DNA of 64,000 nt from positions 1 through 64,000 of the forward strand of contig JBNKHH010000070.1 in the NCBI GenBank assembly GCA_050290245.1. The letters run 5' to 3'. Origin of the DNA: JBNKHH01 sp050290245. Lineage in GTDB: Bacteria; Pseudomonadota; Alphaproteobacteria; Rhodobacterales; Rhodobacteraceae. The position numbers and the translations under genes are program-made. The notes under the pieces were generated by a model. The model ran no database searches, was not told the origin of the DNA, and was given only the letters and a program-made list of their open reading frames with translations. Position 1 is the first letter of the stretch; each line of letters begins with the position of its first letter. Shown piece after piece: positions 33,105 to 42,010 of the stretch.

Positions 33105-33605
33105 TCAGGCAGTCTGCTCCAGACGTTCTTCCATCACGTCGAACGGCACACCCGGCTCGTCCTTGGCACAGCGGATCACCAGCGACGTCTTCACGCTGAC
33201 GACGTTGGGGGCCGAGGTCAGTTCTTCGGTCAGGAAGCGCTGGAAAGTCGACAAATCCGGCGCCACGCATTTCAGGATGAAATCCACTTCGCCGTTCAGC
33301 ATGTGACACTCGCGCACCAACGACCATGCCTTGCATCGCTTTTCAAACGCCGAGAGATCGGCCTCGGCCTGGCTTTGAAGGCCGACACTGACAAAGACCT
33401 GCACCTCAAAACCCAGCGAGCGCGAGTCCACCGCAGCGTGATAGCCTTGGATGAACCCCTGTTCTTCAAGCGAACGCACCCGCCGCAGACAGGGCGGCGC
33501 CGAGATTCCAACCCGGCTCGCCAACTCCACGTTCGTCATCCGTCCGTCGGCCTGCAGTTCGGCCAGAATCTTCCGATCAATCGCGTCCAGTTTGTGGCTC
33601 GCCAT
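33105..33605 (-). CDS. Lrp/AsnC-family transcriptional regulator
   Basis: A 166-aa regulator with the usual two parts: an N-terminal helix-turn-helix (about 8-60, KLDAIDRKILAELQADGR then NVELASRVGISAPPCLRRV) and a C-terminal ligand-binding RAM domain (about 70-155). Lrp proteins sense amino acids and often control a divergent gene, here trxB 208 bases away. The ligand is unknown. Confidence 0.93.
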   Translation of the reverse strand: MASHKLDAIDRKILAELQADGRMTNVELASRVGISAPPCLRRVRSLEEQGFIQGYHAAVDSRSLGFEVQVFVSVGLQSQAEADLSAFEKRCKAWSLVRECHMLNGEVDFILKCVAPDLSTFQRFLTEELTSAPNVVSVKTSLVIRCAKDEPGVPFDVMEERLEQTA

Positions 33606-33812
33606 CTGCGTGAACTCTCCCCAGTCTTTCGCAAAATCTTACAAGACCGCCGACCTGTGCGCAATAATATTTCAAGCAAGCGCAAGAAAAGAAAACGTGA
33701 AACCGTCCTGCCAGCGTCTTTCCCGAACCGGCCCCGCCAAAACCCATGCTGCCTCTTTAGCTTCCGGACGACGCGCCCTATATCGGACCGACACCGAACT
33801 GTGGGGAAGAAG

Positions 33813-34820
33813 ATGTCCGACACCAAGCACGCCAAAGTCCTGATCATCGGTTCCGGCCCGGCCGGATACACCGCTGCGGTCTATGCCAGCCGCGCCATGC
33901 TGGAGCCCGTGCTGGTCCAGGGCATCCAGCCCGGCGGTCAGCTAACCATCACCACCGAGGTCGAAAACTGGCCCGGCATCGCCGAGATCCAGGGCCCCGA
34001 GTTGATGGTTAATATGGAAGAGCACGCGCGCGCCGTCGGCACCGAAATCATCTCCGACATCATCGCCACGCTCGATCTATCCAAACGCCCCTTCACCGCC
34101 ATTGGCGACGGGGGCACCGTCTATACCGCCGACGCCGTGATCCTCGCGACAGGTGCCCAAGCCAAGTGGCTGGGCCTGCCATCGGAGGAACACTTCAAGG
34201 GCTTCGGTGTCTCGGCCTGTGCAACCTGCGACGGCTTCTTCTATCGCGGGCAAGAAGTCGTCGTGATCGGTGGCGGCAACACCGCCGTCGAAGAAGCACT
34301 GTTCCTTACGAACTTCGCCTCCAAGGTCACTCTGATTCACCGCCGCGATGAACTCCGCTCGGAGAAAATCCTCCAGCACCGCTTGTTCAAGAACCCCAAG
34401 ATCGAAATCCTCTGGAACCATGCTGTGGAAGAGGTCGTCGGCACCGACGAGCCACGCGGCGTCGAGGCCGTTCGCGCCAAGAACGTCAAGACCGGCGAGA
34501 TCACCGAAGTGCCCTGCAAGGGCTTCTTTGTCGCCATCGGCCACGCGCCCTCGAACGAACTGGTCAAGGACCAGCTCGAACTCCACAACGGCGGTTACGT
34601 GGTGACCAAGCCCGACTCGACCGCCACGTCGATCCCCGGCGTTTTTGCCGCGGGCGATATCACCGACCATCTGTACCGCCAGGCTGTCACTTCGGCCGGC
34701 ATGGGATGCATGGCCGCGCTTGAAGCCGAACGCTTCCTGGCCGAGCAGGAAGACAGCGACACCGAAAAAGACACGGCCCCGCCACTGGGTCATAGCGCGC
34801 CCGTGGATGCGGCTGAGTGA
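33813..34820 (+). CDS. trxB: Thioredoxin-disulfide reductase
   Basis: A 335-aa FAD/NADPH enzyme that reduces thioredoxin. The FAD motif GSGPAGYTAAVYA lies near 14-26, the redox motif CATC near 145-148, the NADPH motif GGGNTAVEEA next, and the C-terminal FAD motif GVFAAGD. The frame continues 170 codons upstream, but the ATG at 33813 preceded by GGGGAAG gives the family N-terminus. The C-terminal 20 residues (after FLAEQ) are an extra Asp/Glu/Pro-rich tail. Confidence 0.96.
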   Translation: MSDTKHAKVLIIGSGPAGYTAAVYASRAMLEPVLVQGIQPGGQLTITTEVENWPGIAEIQGPELMVNMEEHARAVGTEIISDIIATLDLSKRPFTAIGDGGTVYTADAVILATGAQAKWLGLPSEEHFKGFGVSACATCDGFFYRGQEVVVIGGGNTAVEEALFLTNFASKVTLIHRRDELRSEKILQHRLFKNPKIEILWNHAVEEVVGTDEPRGVEAVRAKNVKTGEITEVPCKGFFVAIGHAPSNELVKDQLELHNGGYVVTKPDSTATSIPGVFAAGDITDHLYRQAVTSAGMGCMAALEAERFLAEQEDSDTEKDTAPPLGHSAPVDAAE

Positions 34821-34901
34821 CACTGCCGGCAGATTGAGACGGATCGCGGGCGACCATCGGCAGCGCTGGTCCGACTGCAACCCTTCGCAGTACGAGACCG
34901 G

Positions 34902-35192
34902 TCAACACTGCCCGAAAGGCAGGTCAGGCACCAACGCCAAACCGACGTGCAGATTCGCGCTCTCCGGCCCAATACAACCGCACGCCGCAGATTCTGTCGT
35001 GGAATGGAACGGAAATGTTGCCCGCCCCGGCCCATTCTCGGCAATAGTCTCGCCATTGGCTGAAACGAACGTGCCGCTCTTATCGCCAATCCGGAAACAG
35101 GCTTCCCGGTTTCCGTCGCATTGCAGAATGCCTTGAATACAATCTGTGCAGCAGCGGCACAGGACTCCTCTTTCGCCCTCGGAGGCTTGAAT
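34902..35192 (-). pseudogene. Start-less open frame in the 431-base gap 34821-35251
   Basis: The gap between trxB and the sulfate-activation gene holds no confident gene. On the minus strand one frame stays open for 96 codons, with a protein-like composition (eight or so Cys, e.g. CRCCTDC near the start and AACGCIG, plus FRIGDKSGTFVSANGETI) and a stop at 34904-34902. It contains no ATG, GTG or TTG before the last 15 codons, so it would be a truncated gene or use a rare start (CTG after AGAGGAG). The opposite strand is also open, so coding is uncertain. Confidence 0.25.
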
Positions 35193-35200
35193 TCAAGCCT
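35183..35200. promoter_or_regulatory. Perfect 18-bp palindrome upstream of sulfate-activation gene
   Basis: AGGCTTGAATTCAAGCCT is fully self-complementary and is followed by TTT. It could be an operator, or on the plus strand a terminator (7-bp stem, AATT loop, four Ts). It lies 52-69 bases before the start at 35252. Confidence 0.45.
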
Positions 35201-35211
35201 TTTCCTCGTCT

Positions 35212-35225
35212 AGTTGCGCGCAACT
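35212..35225. promoter_or_regulatory. Perfect 14-bp palindrome upstream of sulfate-activation gene
   Basis: AGTTGCGCGCAACT is fully self-complementary and lies 27 bases before the start codon at 35252, where it could overlap the transcript start. An additional AACAACTC follows. A dimeric regulator site is a fair guess; which regulator is unknown. Confidence 0.4.
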
Positions 35226-35251
35226 CCCAACAACTCTGCCGAGTATCCCGA

Positions 35252-36958
35252 ATGCAAATTCCGAACCACGCACCGATCCCCGAGCTCTATGTTTCCTACG
35301 AGAGTGCCCAGAAACTCAAAAAAGAAGCGTCTGATCTGAAGAGCTGGGACATGAGCCCGCGTCAGATCTGCGACCTCGAGCTCTTGATGAACGGCGGCTT
35401 CGCCCCGCTGAAGGGCTTTCTCGGCGAAGCAGACTATAACAGCGTCGTCGAAGACATGCGCCTTGCTGACGGCACCCTCTGGCCCATGCCGATCACGCTG
35501 GATGTCTCCGAGGCTTTTGCCGACAGCATCGAGTTGGGTCAGGACATCGCGCTGCGCGACCAGGAGGGTGTCATCCTTGCAACCCTCACTGTCTCGGATC
35601 GCTGGACCCCGGACAAATCGCGCGAGGCCGAAAAGGTCTTTGGCGCCGACGACGACGCTCACCCGGCGGTGAACTATCTCCACAACGTGGCAGGCAAGGT
35701 TTATCTCGGCGGCGCGATCACCGGCATTCAGCCGCCGGTGCATTACGACTTCAAGGCCCGCCGCGACACTCCGAATGAGTTGCGCGCCTATTTCCGCAAG
35801 CTCGGCTGGCGCAAGATCGTCGCCTTCCAGACCCGCAACCCGCTGCACCGCGCACACCAGGAACTGACCTTCCGCGCCGCCAAGGACGCTGCAGCGAACC
35901 TTCTTATCCACCCTGTTGTCGGCCTGACAAAACCAGGCGACGTGGATCACTTTACCCGTGTGCGGTGCTATGAGGCGGTGCTCGATAAGTACCCTGCAGC
36001 CACCACGACGATGAGCCTTCTGAACCTCGCCATGCGCATGGCAGGCCCGCGCGAGGCCGTCTGGCACGGGCTGATCCGCAAAAATCACGGCTGCACCCAC
36101 ATGATCGTCGGGCGCGACCATGCGGGCCCCGGGTCGAACTCAAAAGGCGAAGACTTTTACGGCCCCTACGACGCCCAGGACCTGTTCCGCGAACACGAGA
36201 AAGAAATCGGCATCGAAATGGTCGACTTCAAGCACATGGTCTATGTCCAGGATCGCGCCCAGTACGAGCCGGCCGACGAAGTCGAAGACGGCGCAACCGT
36301 CCTGAATATCTCGGGCACGGAACTGCGCCGCCGCCTGCGCGAAGGTCTCGAGATCCCCGAATGGTTCTCCTTCCCCGAAGTCGTGACCCAACTGCGCCGC
36401 CGCTATCCGCCACGCTCCAAACAAGGCTTTACCGTTTTCTTCACCGGACTTTCCGGGTCGGGCAAGTCAACCGTCGCCAACGCGCTGATGGTCAAGCTCA
36501 TGGAGATGGGCGGACGCCCTGTGACACTTCTGGATGGCGATATCGTGCGCAAGAACCTGTCGTCTGAGCTCGGCTTTTCGAAAGAGCACCGCGACCTCAA
36601 CATCCGGCGCATCGGCTACGTCGCAAGCGAGATCACCAAGAACGGTGGCATCGCCATCTGCGCCCCGATCGCACCCTATGCGACCACGCGCCGCGCAGTC
36701 CGCGAAGACGTCGAGGCCTTTGGTGCCTTTGTCGAGGTTCACGTTGCCACGTCGCTGGAAGAGTGCGAGCGCCGCGATCGCAAGGGCCTCTACAAGCTGG
36801 CGCGAGAAGGCAAGATCAAGGAGTTCACCGGCATCTCCGATCCTTACGATGTGCCGCAGAACGCCGAGGTTGTGCTCGATACCGAGAACGTCGAAGTCGA
36901 TCACTGCGCGCATCAGGTGCTTTTGAAGCTCGAACAGATGGGCCTGGTTGCAGGCTGA
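35252..36958 (+). CDS. Bifunctional sulfate adenylyltransferase / adenylylsulfate kinase
   Basis: A 568-aa fusion that makes APS from ATP and sulfate and then phosphorylates it to PAPS. The N-terminal ATP sulfurylase domain (about 1-385) has QTRNPLHRAH (the HxxH nucleotide motif) and GRDHAGPG. The C-terminal APS kinase domain (about 390-565) has the P-loop GLSGSGKST near 398-406, DGD, and the KGLYKLAREG region. It is the single-chain, non-CysDN type found in many alphaproteobacteria. Beyond cysteine synthesis, PAPS feeds sulfotransferases such as the one at 42874. Two palindromes precede it and a hairpin element follows. Confidence 0.96.
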   Translation: MQIPNHAPIPELYVSYESAQKLKKEASDLKSWDMSPRQICDLELLMNGGFAPLKGFLGEADYNSVVEDMRLADGTLWPMPITLDVSEAFADSIELGQDIALRDQEGVILATLTVSDRWTPDKSREAEKVFGADDDAHPAVNYLHNVAGKVYLGGAITGIQPPVHYDFKARRDTPNELRAYFRKLGWRKIVAFQTRNPLHRAHQELTFRAAKDAAANLLIHPVVGLTKPGDVDHFTRVRCYEAVLDKYPAATTTMSLLNLAMRMAGPREAVWHGLIRKNHGCTHMIVGRDHAGPGSNSKGEDFYGPYDAQDLFREHEKEIGIEMVDFKHMVYVQDRAQYEPADEVEDGATVLNISGTELRRRLREGLEIPEWFSFPEVVTQLRRRYPPRSKQGFTVFFTGLSGSGKSTVANALMVKLMEMGGRPVTLLDGDIVRKNLSSELGFSKEHRDLNIRRIGYVASEITKNGGIAICAPIAPYATTRRAVREDVEAFGAFVEVHVATSLEECERRDRKGLYKLAREGKIKEFTGISDPYDVPQNAEVVLDTENVEVDHCAHQVLLKLEQMGLVAG

Positions 36959-36977
36959 TCACCAGTCCCGGACATGC

Positions 36978-37025
36978 GGGAGCGCTGCTCCCCCATACCC
37001 CTCGGGATATTTCGCGGCCAATGAA
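36978..37025 (+). terminator. Hairpin plus TATTT element (copy A)
   Basis: GGGAGC-GCT-GCTCCC is followed by CCCTCGGGATATTTCGCGG and CCAATGAAG. It begins 20 bases after the stop of the sulfate-activation gene. The core matches copies B-E, so it is the likely transcript end. Confidence 0.55.
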
Positions 37026-37100
37026 GACGGGGCGTTTAATGCGAACGCCAAAAAAGAATGCGGCCCGTCTCCTGCAATGGGGGCGGGCCGTCGGCTTCAT

Positions 37101-37144
37101 CGGTCGGAAAATATCCTCAGGGGGTCCGGGGGATGAAATCCCCC
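37101..37144 (-). terminator. Hairpin plus TATTTT element (copy B)
   Basis: On the minus strand GGGGGAT-TTC-ATCCCCC is followed by GGACCCCCTGAGGATATTTT. It faces copy A and lies beyond the clear amt terminator, so it may be a second, back-up end for amt transcripts. Confidence 0.5.
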
Positions 37145-37170
37145 CTCCGGCCCCGAACGCGCATTGCCGC

Positions 37171-37199
37171 AAATAAAAACCCGGGCGCGAACGCCCGGG
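37171..37199 (-). terminator. Rho-independent terminator of glnK-amt
   Basis: On the minus strand CCCGGGCG-TTCG-CGCCCGGG forms an 8-bp GC stem with a stable TTCG loop, followed by TTTTTATTT. It lies 26 bases after the amt stop. This is the clearest intrinsic terminator in the window. Confidence 0.88.
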
Positions 37200-37225
37200 C
37201 AAGGAAGACACTGACAGAGAGTTCT

Positions 37226-38548
37226 TCAGTAGCCGTAAGCCGATTCTCCGTGGCTCGTCTGATCGAGACCCTGGCGTTCCTCTTCCTCGGATACGCGCAG
37301 CCCCATCAGGCCTTTCACGATCATGAAGAGAACGAAGGAGACAACCCCACACCAGACCACGGTGAAGAGAACCGCCTGGATCTGGATGATTGTCTGACCA
37401 ACCAGCGAGTAGTCGTCGCCGCCGGTTCCACCCAGACCGGGTGCGGTGAAGATGCCGGTGCCGATGGCGCCGATGATACCGCCCACACCGTGAATGCCGA
37501 AGACATCCAGGCTGTCGTCATAGCCGAACTTGTTCTTGATGACTGCGACGAAGAAGTAGCAGCCCAGCGAAGCTATCGCGCCGAGGATAATGGCACCCAT
37601 CGGTCCGACCGTGCCACAGGCGGGTGTGATGGCGACCAGACCGGCAATCATACCCGAGGCAGCACCCAGCATTGACGAATGCTTGCGGGTGAACTTTTCG
37701 ATGATGTTCCACGCCACGATCGCGCCGGCGGTGGCAAGGAACGTGTTGATCATGGCAAGACCAGCACCACCGTTTGCCTCGAGATTGGAACCGGCGTTGA
37801 AGCCGAACCAGCCGACCCAAAGGATGGCCGCGCCCACGAGCGTCAGCGTCATCGAGTGCGGAGCCATGTTATCCTTGCCATAGCCGACACGCGGACCGAT
37901 GATAATGCAGCCGACCAGCGCAGCGATGCCCGCGTTGATATGAACCACAGTGCCGCCTGCGAAGTCGATGGCGCCCCAGTTGAAGATCAGACCCGCGCCG
38001 TCCCAGACCATGTGCGCGATCGGGAAGTAGCAGAAGGTGACCCAGAGCGCGGTGAACAGCATCAGCGATCCGAACTTGATCCGTTCGGCGAAGGCACCCA
38101 CGATCAGCGCCGGTGTGATGGCCGCAAAGGTCATCTGGAAGGCGATGAAGACGTATTCCGGTATGACGACGCCATCCGTAAAGGTCGCTGCCATCGAGTC
38201 GGCCGTGACACCCGACAGGAACAGCTTGCCCATTCCCCCCCAGTAGGGCGAGGTGCCGCCGCCGAAGGCGAAGGAATAGCCCCAGACTGCCCAAATCACC
38301 ATGACCATGCCAGCGATGGTTGTGCACTGCATGAGGACCGACAGCATGTTCTTGGTCCGCACGAGGCCGCCGTAGAACAGTGCAAGGCCCGGCAGGATCA
38401 TGAACAGGACCAGAAGTGTCGCTGTCATCATCCAGGCAACATCGCCCTTGTCCATCGTTTCAGCCGCCGCGTCCTGAGCGACAACTGGAAAAGCCGACAT
38501 CAGCGTCACCGCCGTGCCCAGCCCGAGAATTCTTTTCAGTTCCGTCAT
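37226..38548 (-). CDS. amt: Ammonium transporter Amt
   Basis: A 440-aa membrane channel for ammonium. There is a signal-peptide-like start (about 1-25, ending VVAQ-DAAAE) and then eleven hydrophobic helices. Family blocks include GGLVRTKNMLSVLMQC, FAGGTVVHINAGIAALVG and FGIHGVGGIIGAIGTG with the paired pore His residues. The ATG at 38548 fits the GGGA spacing better than the one 9 bases upstream. It follows glnK by 24 bases, the classic nitrogen-control pair in which GlnK blocks Amt. Confidence 0.95.
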   Translation of the reverse strand: MTELKRILGLGTAVTLMSAFPVVAQDAAAETMDKGDVAWMMTATLLVLFMILPGLALFYGGLVRTKNMLSVLMQCTTIAGMVMVIWAVWGYSFAFGGGTSPYWGGMGKLFLSGVTADSMAATFTDGVVIPEYVFIAFQMTFAAITPALIVGAFAERIKFGSLMLFTALWVTFCYFPIAHMVWDGAGLIFNWGAIDFAGGTVVHINAGIAALVGCIIIGPRVGYGKDNMAPHSMTLTLVGAAILWVGWFGFNAGSNLEANGGAGLAMINTFLATAGAIVAWNIIEKFTRKHSSMLGAASGMIAGLVAITPACGTVGPMGAIILGAIASLGCYFFVAVIKNKFGYDDSLDVFGIHGVGGIIGAIGTGIFTAPGLGGTGGDDYSLVGQTIIQIQAVLFTVVWCGVVSFVLFMIVKGLMGLRVSEEEERQGLDQTSHGESAYGY

Positions 38549-38572
38549 TTTTCCCATTCCCTTGGTGTTCGC

Positions 38573-38911
38573 TCAGATCGCGTCATCGTTCTTTTCGCCC
38601 GTGCGGACGCGCATGGCGCTTTCCACATCAAGGACGAAAATCTTGCCGTCGCCGATCTTGTCGGTCTTGGCGGTCGCCGCGATGGTTTCGACCACCTGCT
38701 CGGCCATGGCGGCCGACACGACGAGTTCCAGTTTCACCTTTGGCACAAAGTTCACGGCGTATTCCGCGCCGCGGTAAATCTCGGTGTGACCGGATTGCGA
38801 GCCAAAGCCTTTGATTTCGGTGACCATCATGCCGCGCACGCCGATGGAAGTGAGAGCTTCGCGCACCTCCTCCAGCTTGAACGGTTTGATCGCTGCAATG
38901 ATGAGTTTCAT
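38573..38911 (-). CDS. glnK: Nitrogen regulatory protein P-II (GlnK)
   Basis: A 112-aa trimeric signal protein that senses 2-oxoglutarate and ATP/ADP. The T-loop with the uridylylation Tyr is in EIYRGAEYAVNF (Tyr at position 51), and the B-loop is near KIGDGKIFV. Its partner amt follows on the same transcript. The upstream intergenic region carries TGCAC-type repeats that could be nitrogen-regulator sites. Confidence 0.97.
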   Translation of the reverse strand: MKLIIAAIKPFKLEEVREALTSIGVRGMMVTEIKGFGSQSGHTEIYRGAEYAVNFVPKVKLELVVSAAMAEQVVETIAATAKTDKIGDGKIFVLDVESAMRVRTGEKNDDAI

Positions 38912-39038
38912 GTTTCCTCTTCCGCATGTCGCGACACCCACCGTGCCGCTCCCAAGTCAATGGAAAAGACCAAGCCCCTCCTGAGAACAAGATTTGACCT
39001 GCTGTCGAAATCGGCAGATTCAGGCAGGGTTCATATTT

Positions 39039-39077
39039 TTTTGCACAATTTATGAGCTTTGCTTATTTTTTGTGCAA
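39039..39077. promoter_or_regulatory. TGCACAA inverted repeats in the glnK/pbp divergent region
   Basis: TTTGCACAA (39039-39047) and TTGTGCAAA (39069-39077) are exact inverse copies, and a third TGCACAA lies at 39094-39100. The stretch is AT-rich. It is about 130-165 bases upstream of glnK and 100-140 before the PBP gene. NtrC sites contain TGCAC half-sites but with shorter spacing, so NtrC is only a candidate. Confidence 0.4.
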
Positions 39078-39177
39078 ACTTACCACGCTGCAACTGCACA
39101 AGAACGTGACGAAACCTTCTCCACATCCCCCGTGGAAAAGCGTATTCTCCCGCAAGGCAGGAAAGTGGACCGAGCGT

Positions 39178-41307
39178 ATGAGTGGGTCAAAAAACAAGCG
39201 ACCGACGCTGGTTGCTGACAAAAGAAGCCCTCAGAAAACAAAGAGGAAAACGGCTCCAAAGCCAAAGCGCCCTGCGTCGAAACGCGCGTCGCGCAACCCG
39301 ATTGCCTGGCTCTTGCGGGCAATTACCCGGCTGGTATGGGGAATCGGCTGGCGGGCGGCTGCGCTCGTGACCATTGCCATCGCAGCTGCCGTCTTGTTTT
39401 ACGCCGCTTCGCTGCCTCCCGTGTCTGCGCTCCTCGACGGACGCTCGCGCGGGTCGGTCACGCTTCTGGATCGCAACAATACGATATATGCTTGGCGCGG
39501 AGAACAGTTCGGCGGTCAGATCACCGCTGATACCGTCTCGCCCCACCTCAAGAACGCGGTCGTTGCGACCGAGGACAAGCGCTTTTACGGCCACTTCGGA
39601 ATTTCGCCGCGCGGCATCGCCAGCGCAGTCAGGATCAACCTCTCGGAAGGCCGCGGTCCCCTGTCCGGGCACGGGGGTTCGACGATTACCCAGCAGACTG
39701 CCAAGCTTTTGTGCCTCGGCACCACCTACAGCCCGTCCAGCGGCATGACCGAGGCCGAATTCGAAGCCGACTGTCGCCGCTCGACCATCGGACGAAAGGT
39801 CAAGGAAGCGCTCTACGCCATGGCGATGGAGCTGCGCTATTCCAAGGACGACATCCTCACAATCTACCTGAACCGGGCCTATCTTGGTGCGGGCGCCCGC
39901 GGGTTCGAGGCCGCCGCGCAACGGTATTTCGGCATTTCTGCCAACGAGGTCCTGCCCGCCGAGGCTGCCATGCTGGCTGGCCTCCTGAAGGCCCCAAGTC
40001 GGTACGCGCCGACCGCCAACCTGGAACGCAGCCGCGACCGGGCCGCGACCATCCTGAAGCTCATGCAGGAACAGGGCTATCTCTCCGCCGAAGAGGCCAC
40101 CTACGCAGCCACCCATCCCGCGAAACTCTCCGAAGCTGCCGAGGCCCGCGCGGGCGGCTATTTTGCCGACTGGGTCATGGATCAGGGCCCAGCGTTCCTG
40201 ACCGAGGAAACAACGGAAGACGTCATCATTCGCACGACCTTCGATCAGGGTATCCAGAAGGCGGCCGAAGAGGCGTTGCAATACATCTTCGACAACAAGG
40301 TGAAAGAAGGTTCCAAGGCACAGGCTGCCATCGTGGTCATGAGCGCCGACGGCGCCGTCCGCGCCATGGTGGGCGGACGTAAATTCAAGGGCGTCGCCGG
40401 TCAGTTCAACCGCGCGATCCAAGCCAAGCGCCAGACTGGATCGGCCTTCAAACCCTTCGTTTATGCCGCCGCGCTCGACATGGGCTATTCGCCGAACACC
40501 ACCGTGACGGACGAGCCGACCTGCTGGGATGTCCCCGGCTCGGGCCGCTGGTGCCCCGAGAACTATTCCCGCAACTATTCCGGCGTCGTTACGCTGACCG
40601 AAGCCCTGGCCCGTTCGCTGAATATTCCTGCGGTCAAGGTATTTGAGCGTGTCGGGCGCGAAGCCGTCGCACAGATCGCCTCGGACTTTGGTCTGGAGAG
40701 CGACCTTGCCGTTGGCCCGGCCCTCGCGCTCGGCACTTCTGAATCCACGCTGCTGGAAATGACCCGCGCCTATGCCGGCATCCTGAACGGCGGCTCTTCG
40801 GTCCAGCCCTACGGACTGGTGGAACTGCGCCTCAAAGGCGATTCGACGCCGCTGCTTGAACAGGAAGGAGGCATCGGCGAACGCGTGATCAGCGACACCG
40901 CCGCGCGCCAGTTGACCTACATGATGAGCCAGGTGATCGAGCGTGGCACCGGCACCCGCGCCCGCCTGCCCGGCCGTCCCGCTGCGGGAAAGACGGGCAC
41001 CACCCAGGCCGCACGCGACGCCTGGTTCATCGGCTTTACCGCCGACTACGTCACCGGCGTCTGGATGGGCTACGACGACAACACGCCACTATCCGGCGTC
41101 ACCGGCGGCGGTTTGCCCGCCGAGATCTGGAAAGAGGTCATGGAGCGCATACACAAGGACCTGCCCGTGCGCGACCTGCCGATGGACAGCGCCTCTGCCG
41201 TGGCGCAGAACATCGCCCCGTCCCAAAACCGACAGCGTTCGAACGGCGGAAACACTGTCGAGCGGGTCATCCTGAACGTGCTGGACGAAATCTTTGGCAC
41301 GCGTTGA
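39178..41307 (+). CDS. Class A penicillin-binding protein (PBP1A-type)
   Basis: A 709-aa bifunctional peptidoglycan synthase. A Lys/Arg/Pro-rich cytoplasmic tail (1-45) and one transmembrane helix (about 58-80) precede the GT51 transglycosylase domain with ATEDKRFYGHFG and GGSTITQQTAK, then the transpeptidase domain with the active Ser in TGSAFKP, and KTGTTQ near the end. The ATG at 39178 was chosen; the frame stays open 126 bases further up, but that part is AT-rich promoter-like sequence. Confidence 0.93.
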   Translation: MSGSKNKRPTLVADKRSPQKTKRKTAPKPKRPASKRASRNPIAWLLRAITRLVWGIGWRAAALVTIAIAAAVLFYAASLPPVSALLDGRSRGSVTLLDRNNTIYAWRGEQFGGQITADTVSPHLKNAVVATEDKRFYGHFGISPRGIASAVRINLSEGRGPLSGHGGSTITQQTAKLLCLGTTYSPSSGMTEAEFEADCRRSTIGRKVKEALYAMAMELRYSKDDILTIYLNRAYLGAGARGFEAAAQRYFGISANEVLPAEAAMLAGLLKAPSRYAPTANLERSRDRAATILKLMQEQGYLSAEEATYAATHPAKLSEAAEARAGGYFADWVMDQGPAFLTEETTEDVIIRTTFDQGIQKAAEEALQYIFDNKVKEGSKAQAAIVVMSADGAVRAMVGGRKFKGVAGQFNRAIQAKRQTGSAFKPFVYAAALDMGYSPNTTVTDEPTCWDVPGSGRWCPENYSRNYSGVVTLTEALARSLNIPAVKVFERVGREAVAQIASDFGLESDLAVGPALALGTSESTLLEMTRAYAGILNGGSSVQPYGLVELRLKGDSTPLLEQEGGIGERVISDTAARQLTYMMSQVIERGTGTRARLPGRPAAGKTGTTQAARDAWFIGFTADYVTGVWMGYDDNTPLSGVTGGGLPAEIWKEVMERIHKDLPVRDLPMDSASAVAQNIAPSQNRQRSNGGNTVERVILNVLDEIFGTR

Positions 41308-41346
41308 ACGGTCGCAGGGCTGAAGACGCCTCCGGCCCCGCCTTGT

Positions 41347-41988
41347 TCAGGGCACCGCCGCCATGAAGGCCCGGATCAACGCGGGGTCCTTCACCCCCGG
41401 AGCGCTTTCAACCCCCGAAGACAGATCCACCTGCCGTGCACCGGTCAGGGCGACGGCTTGGGCCACGTTCTCGGGCGTCAGCCCCCCGGCCAGCATCCAG
41501 GGCACCGGCCAACGCCGGTTGGCAATCAGCCGCCAGTCAAAGGCTACCCCGTTCCCTCCCGGCAAGACGGCGTCCTTGGCCGGCTTGGCATCGACCATTA
41601 TCTGATCGACCACGTGGAAATAGGACTCCAGCTTTTCCAGATCCTCTGCCTCGGCCACGCCGACGACCTTCATCACCGGCAGACCGTACCGCGCCCGCAA
41701 CTCGGCCACCCGCTCGGGGCTTTCCTCGCCATGGAACTGCAACATGTCGAGCGGAACCGTCGCCACGATGTCATCCAGCGTGTCGTCGGCCGCGTCGACA
41801 GTCAGCCCGACCTTGGCCACGCCCGGCGGAACCTCGACGGCCAATTCACGCGCCTTTTCTGGCGACACATAACGCGGTGACGGCGGAAAGAAGTTGAACC
41901 CAATATAGGACGCCCCGGCCTCGACTGAGACGGCAATGGTCTCGGCCGTGGACAGGCCGCAGATTTTCACACGGGTGGACTTGGTCAT
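41347..41988 (-). CDS. trpF: Phosphoribosylanthranilate isomerase
   Basis: A 213-aa TIM-barrel enzyme of tryptophan synthesis. The catalytic Cys is in VKICGLS near residues 8-14, the phosphate and substrate motifs are FNFFPPSPRYV, LQFHGEE, and GGLTPENV, and the catalytic Asp is in VDLSSGVES. The ATG at 41988 follows the lapA stop by 22 bases; the frame open upstream would overlap lapA. The usual trpB neighbour is not here. Confidence 0.95.
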   Translation of the reverse strand: MTKSTRVKICGLSTAETIAVSVEAGASYIGFNFFPPSPRYVSPEKARELAVEVPPGVAKVGLTVDAADDTLDDIVATVPLDMLQFHGEESPERVAELRARYGLPVMKVVGVAEAEDLEKLESYFHVVDQIMVDAKPAKDAVLPGGNGVAFDWRLIANRRWPVPWMLAGGLTPENVAQAVALTGARQVDLSSGVESAPGVKDPALIRAFMAAVP

Positions 41989-42010
41989 AAAGGCGGACTT
42001 AGTGCCTTTG

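Noticed and set aside
38912..38960. A sigma-54 promoter before glnK
   Set aside because: A GGCACGG stretch occurs on the minus strand, but the GC of the -12 element is not at the required 10-base spacing.
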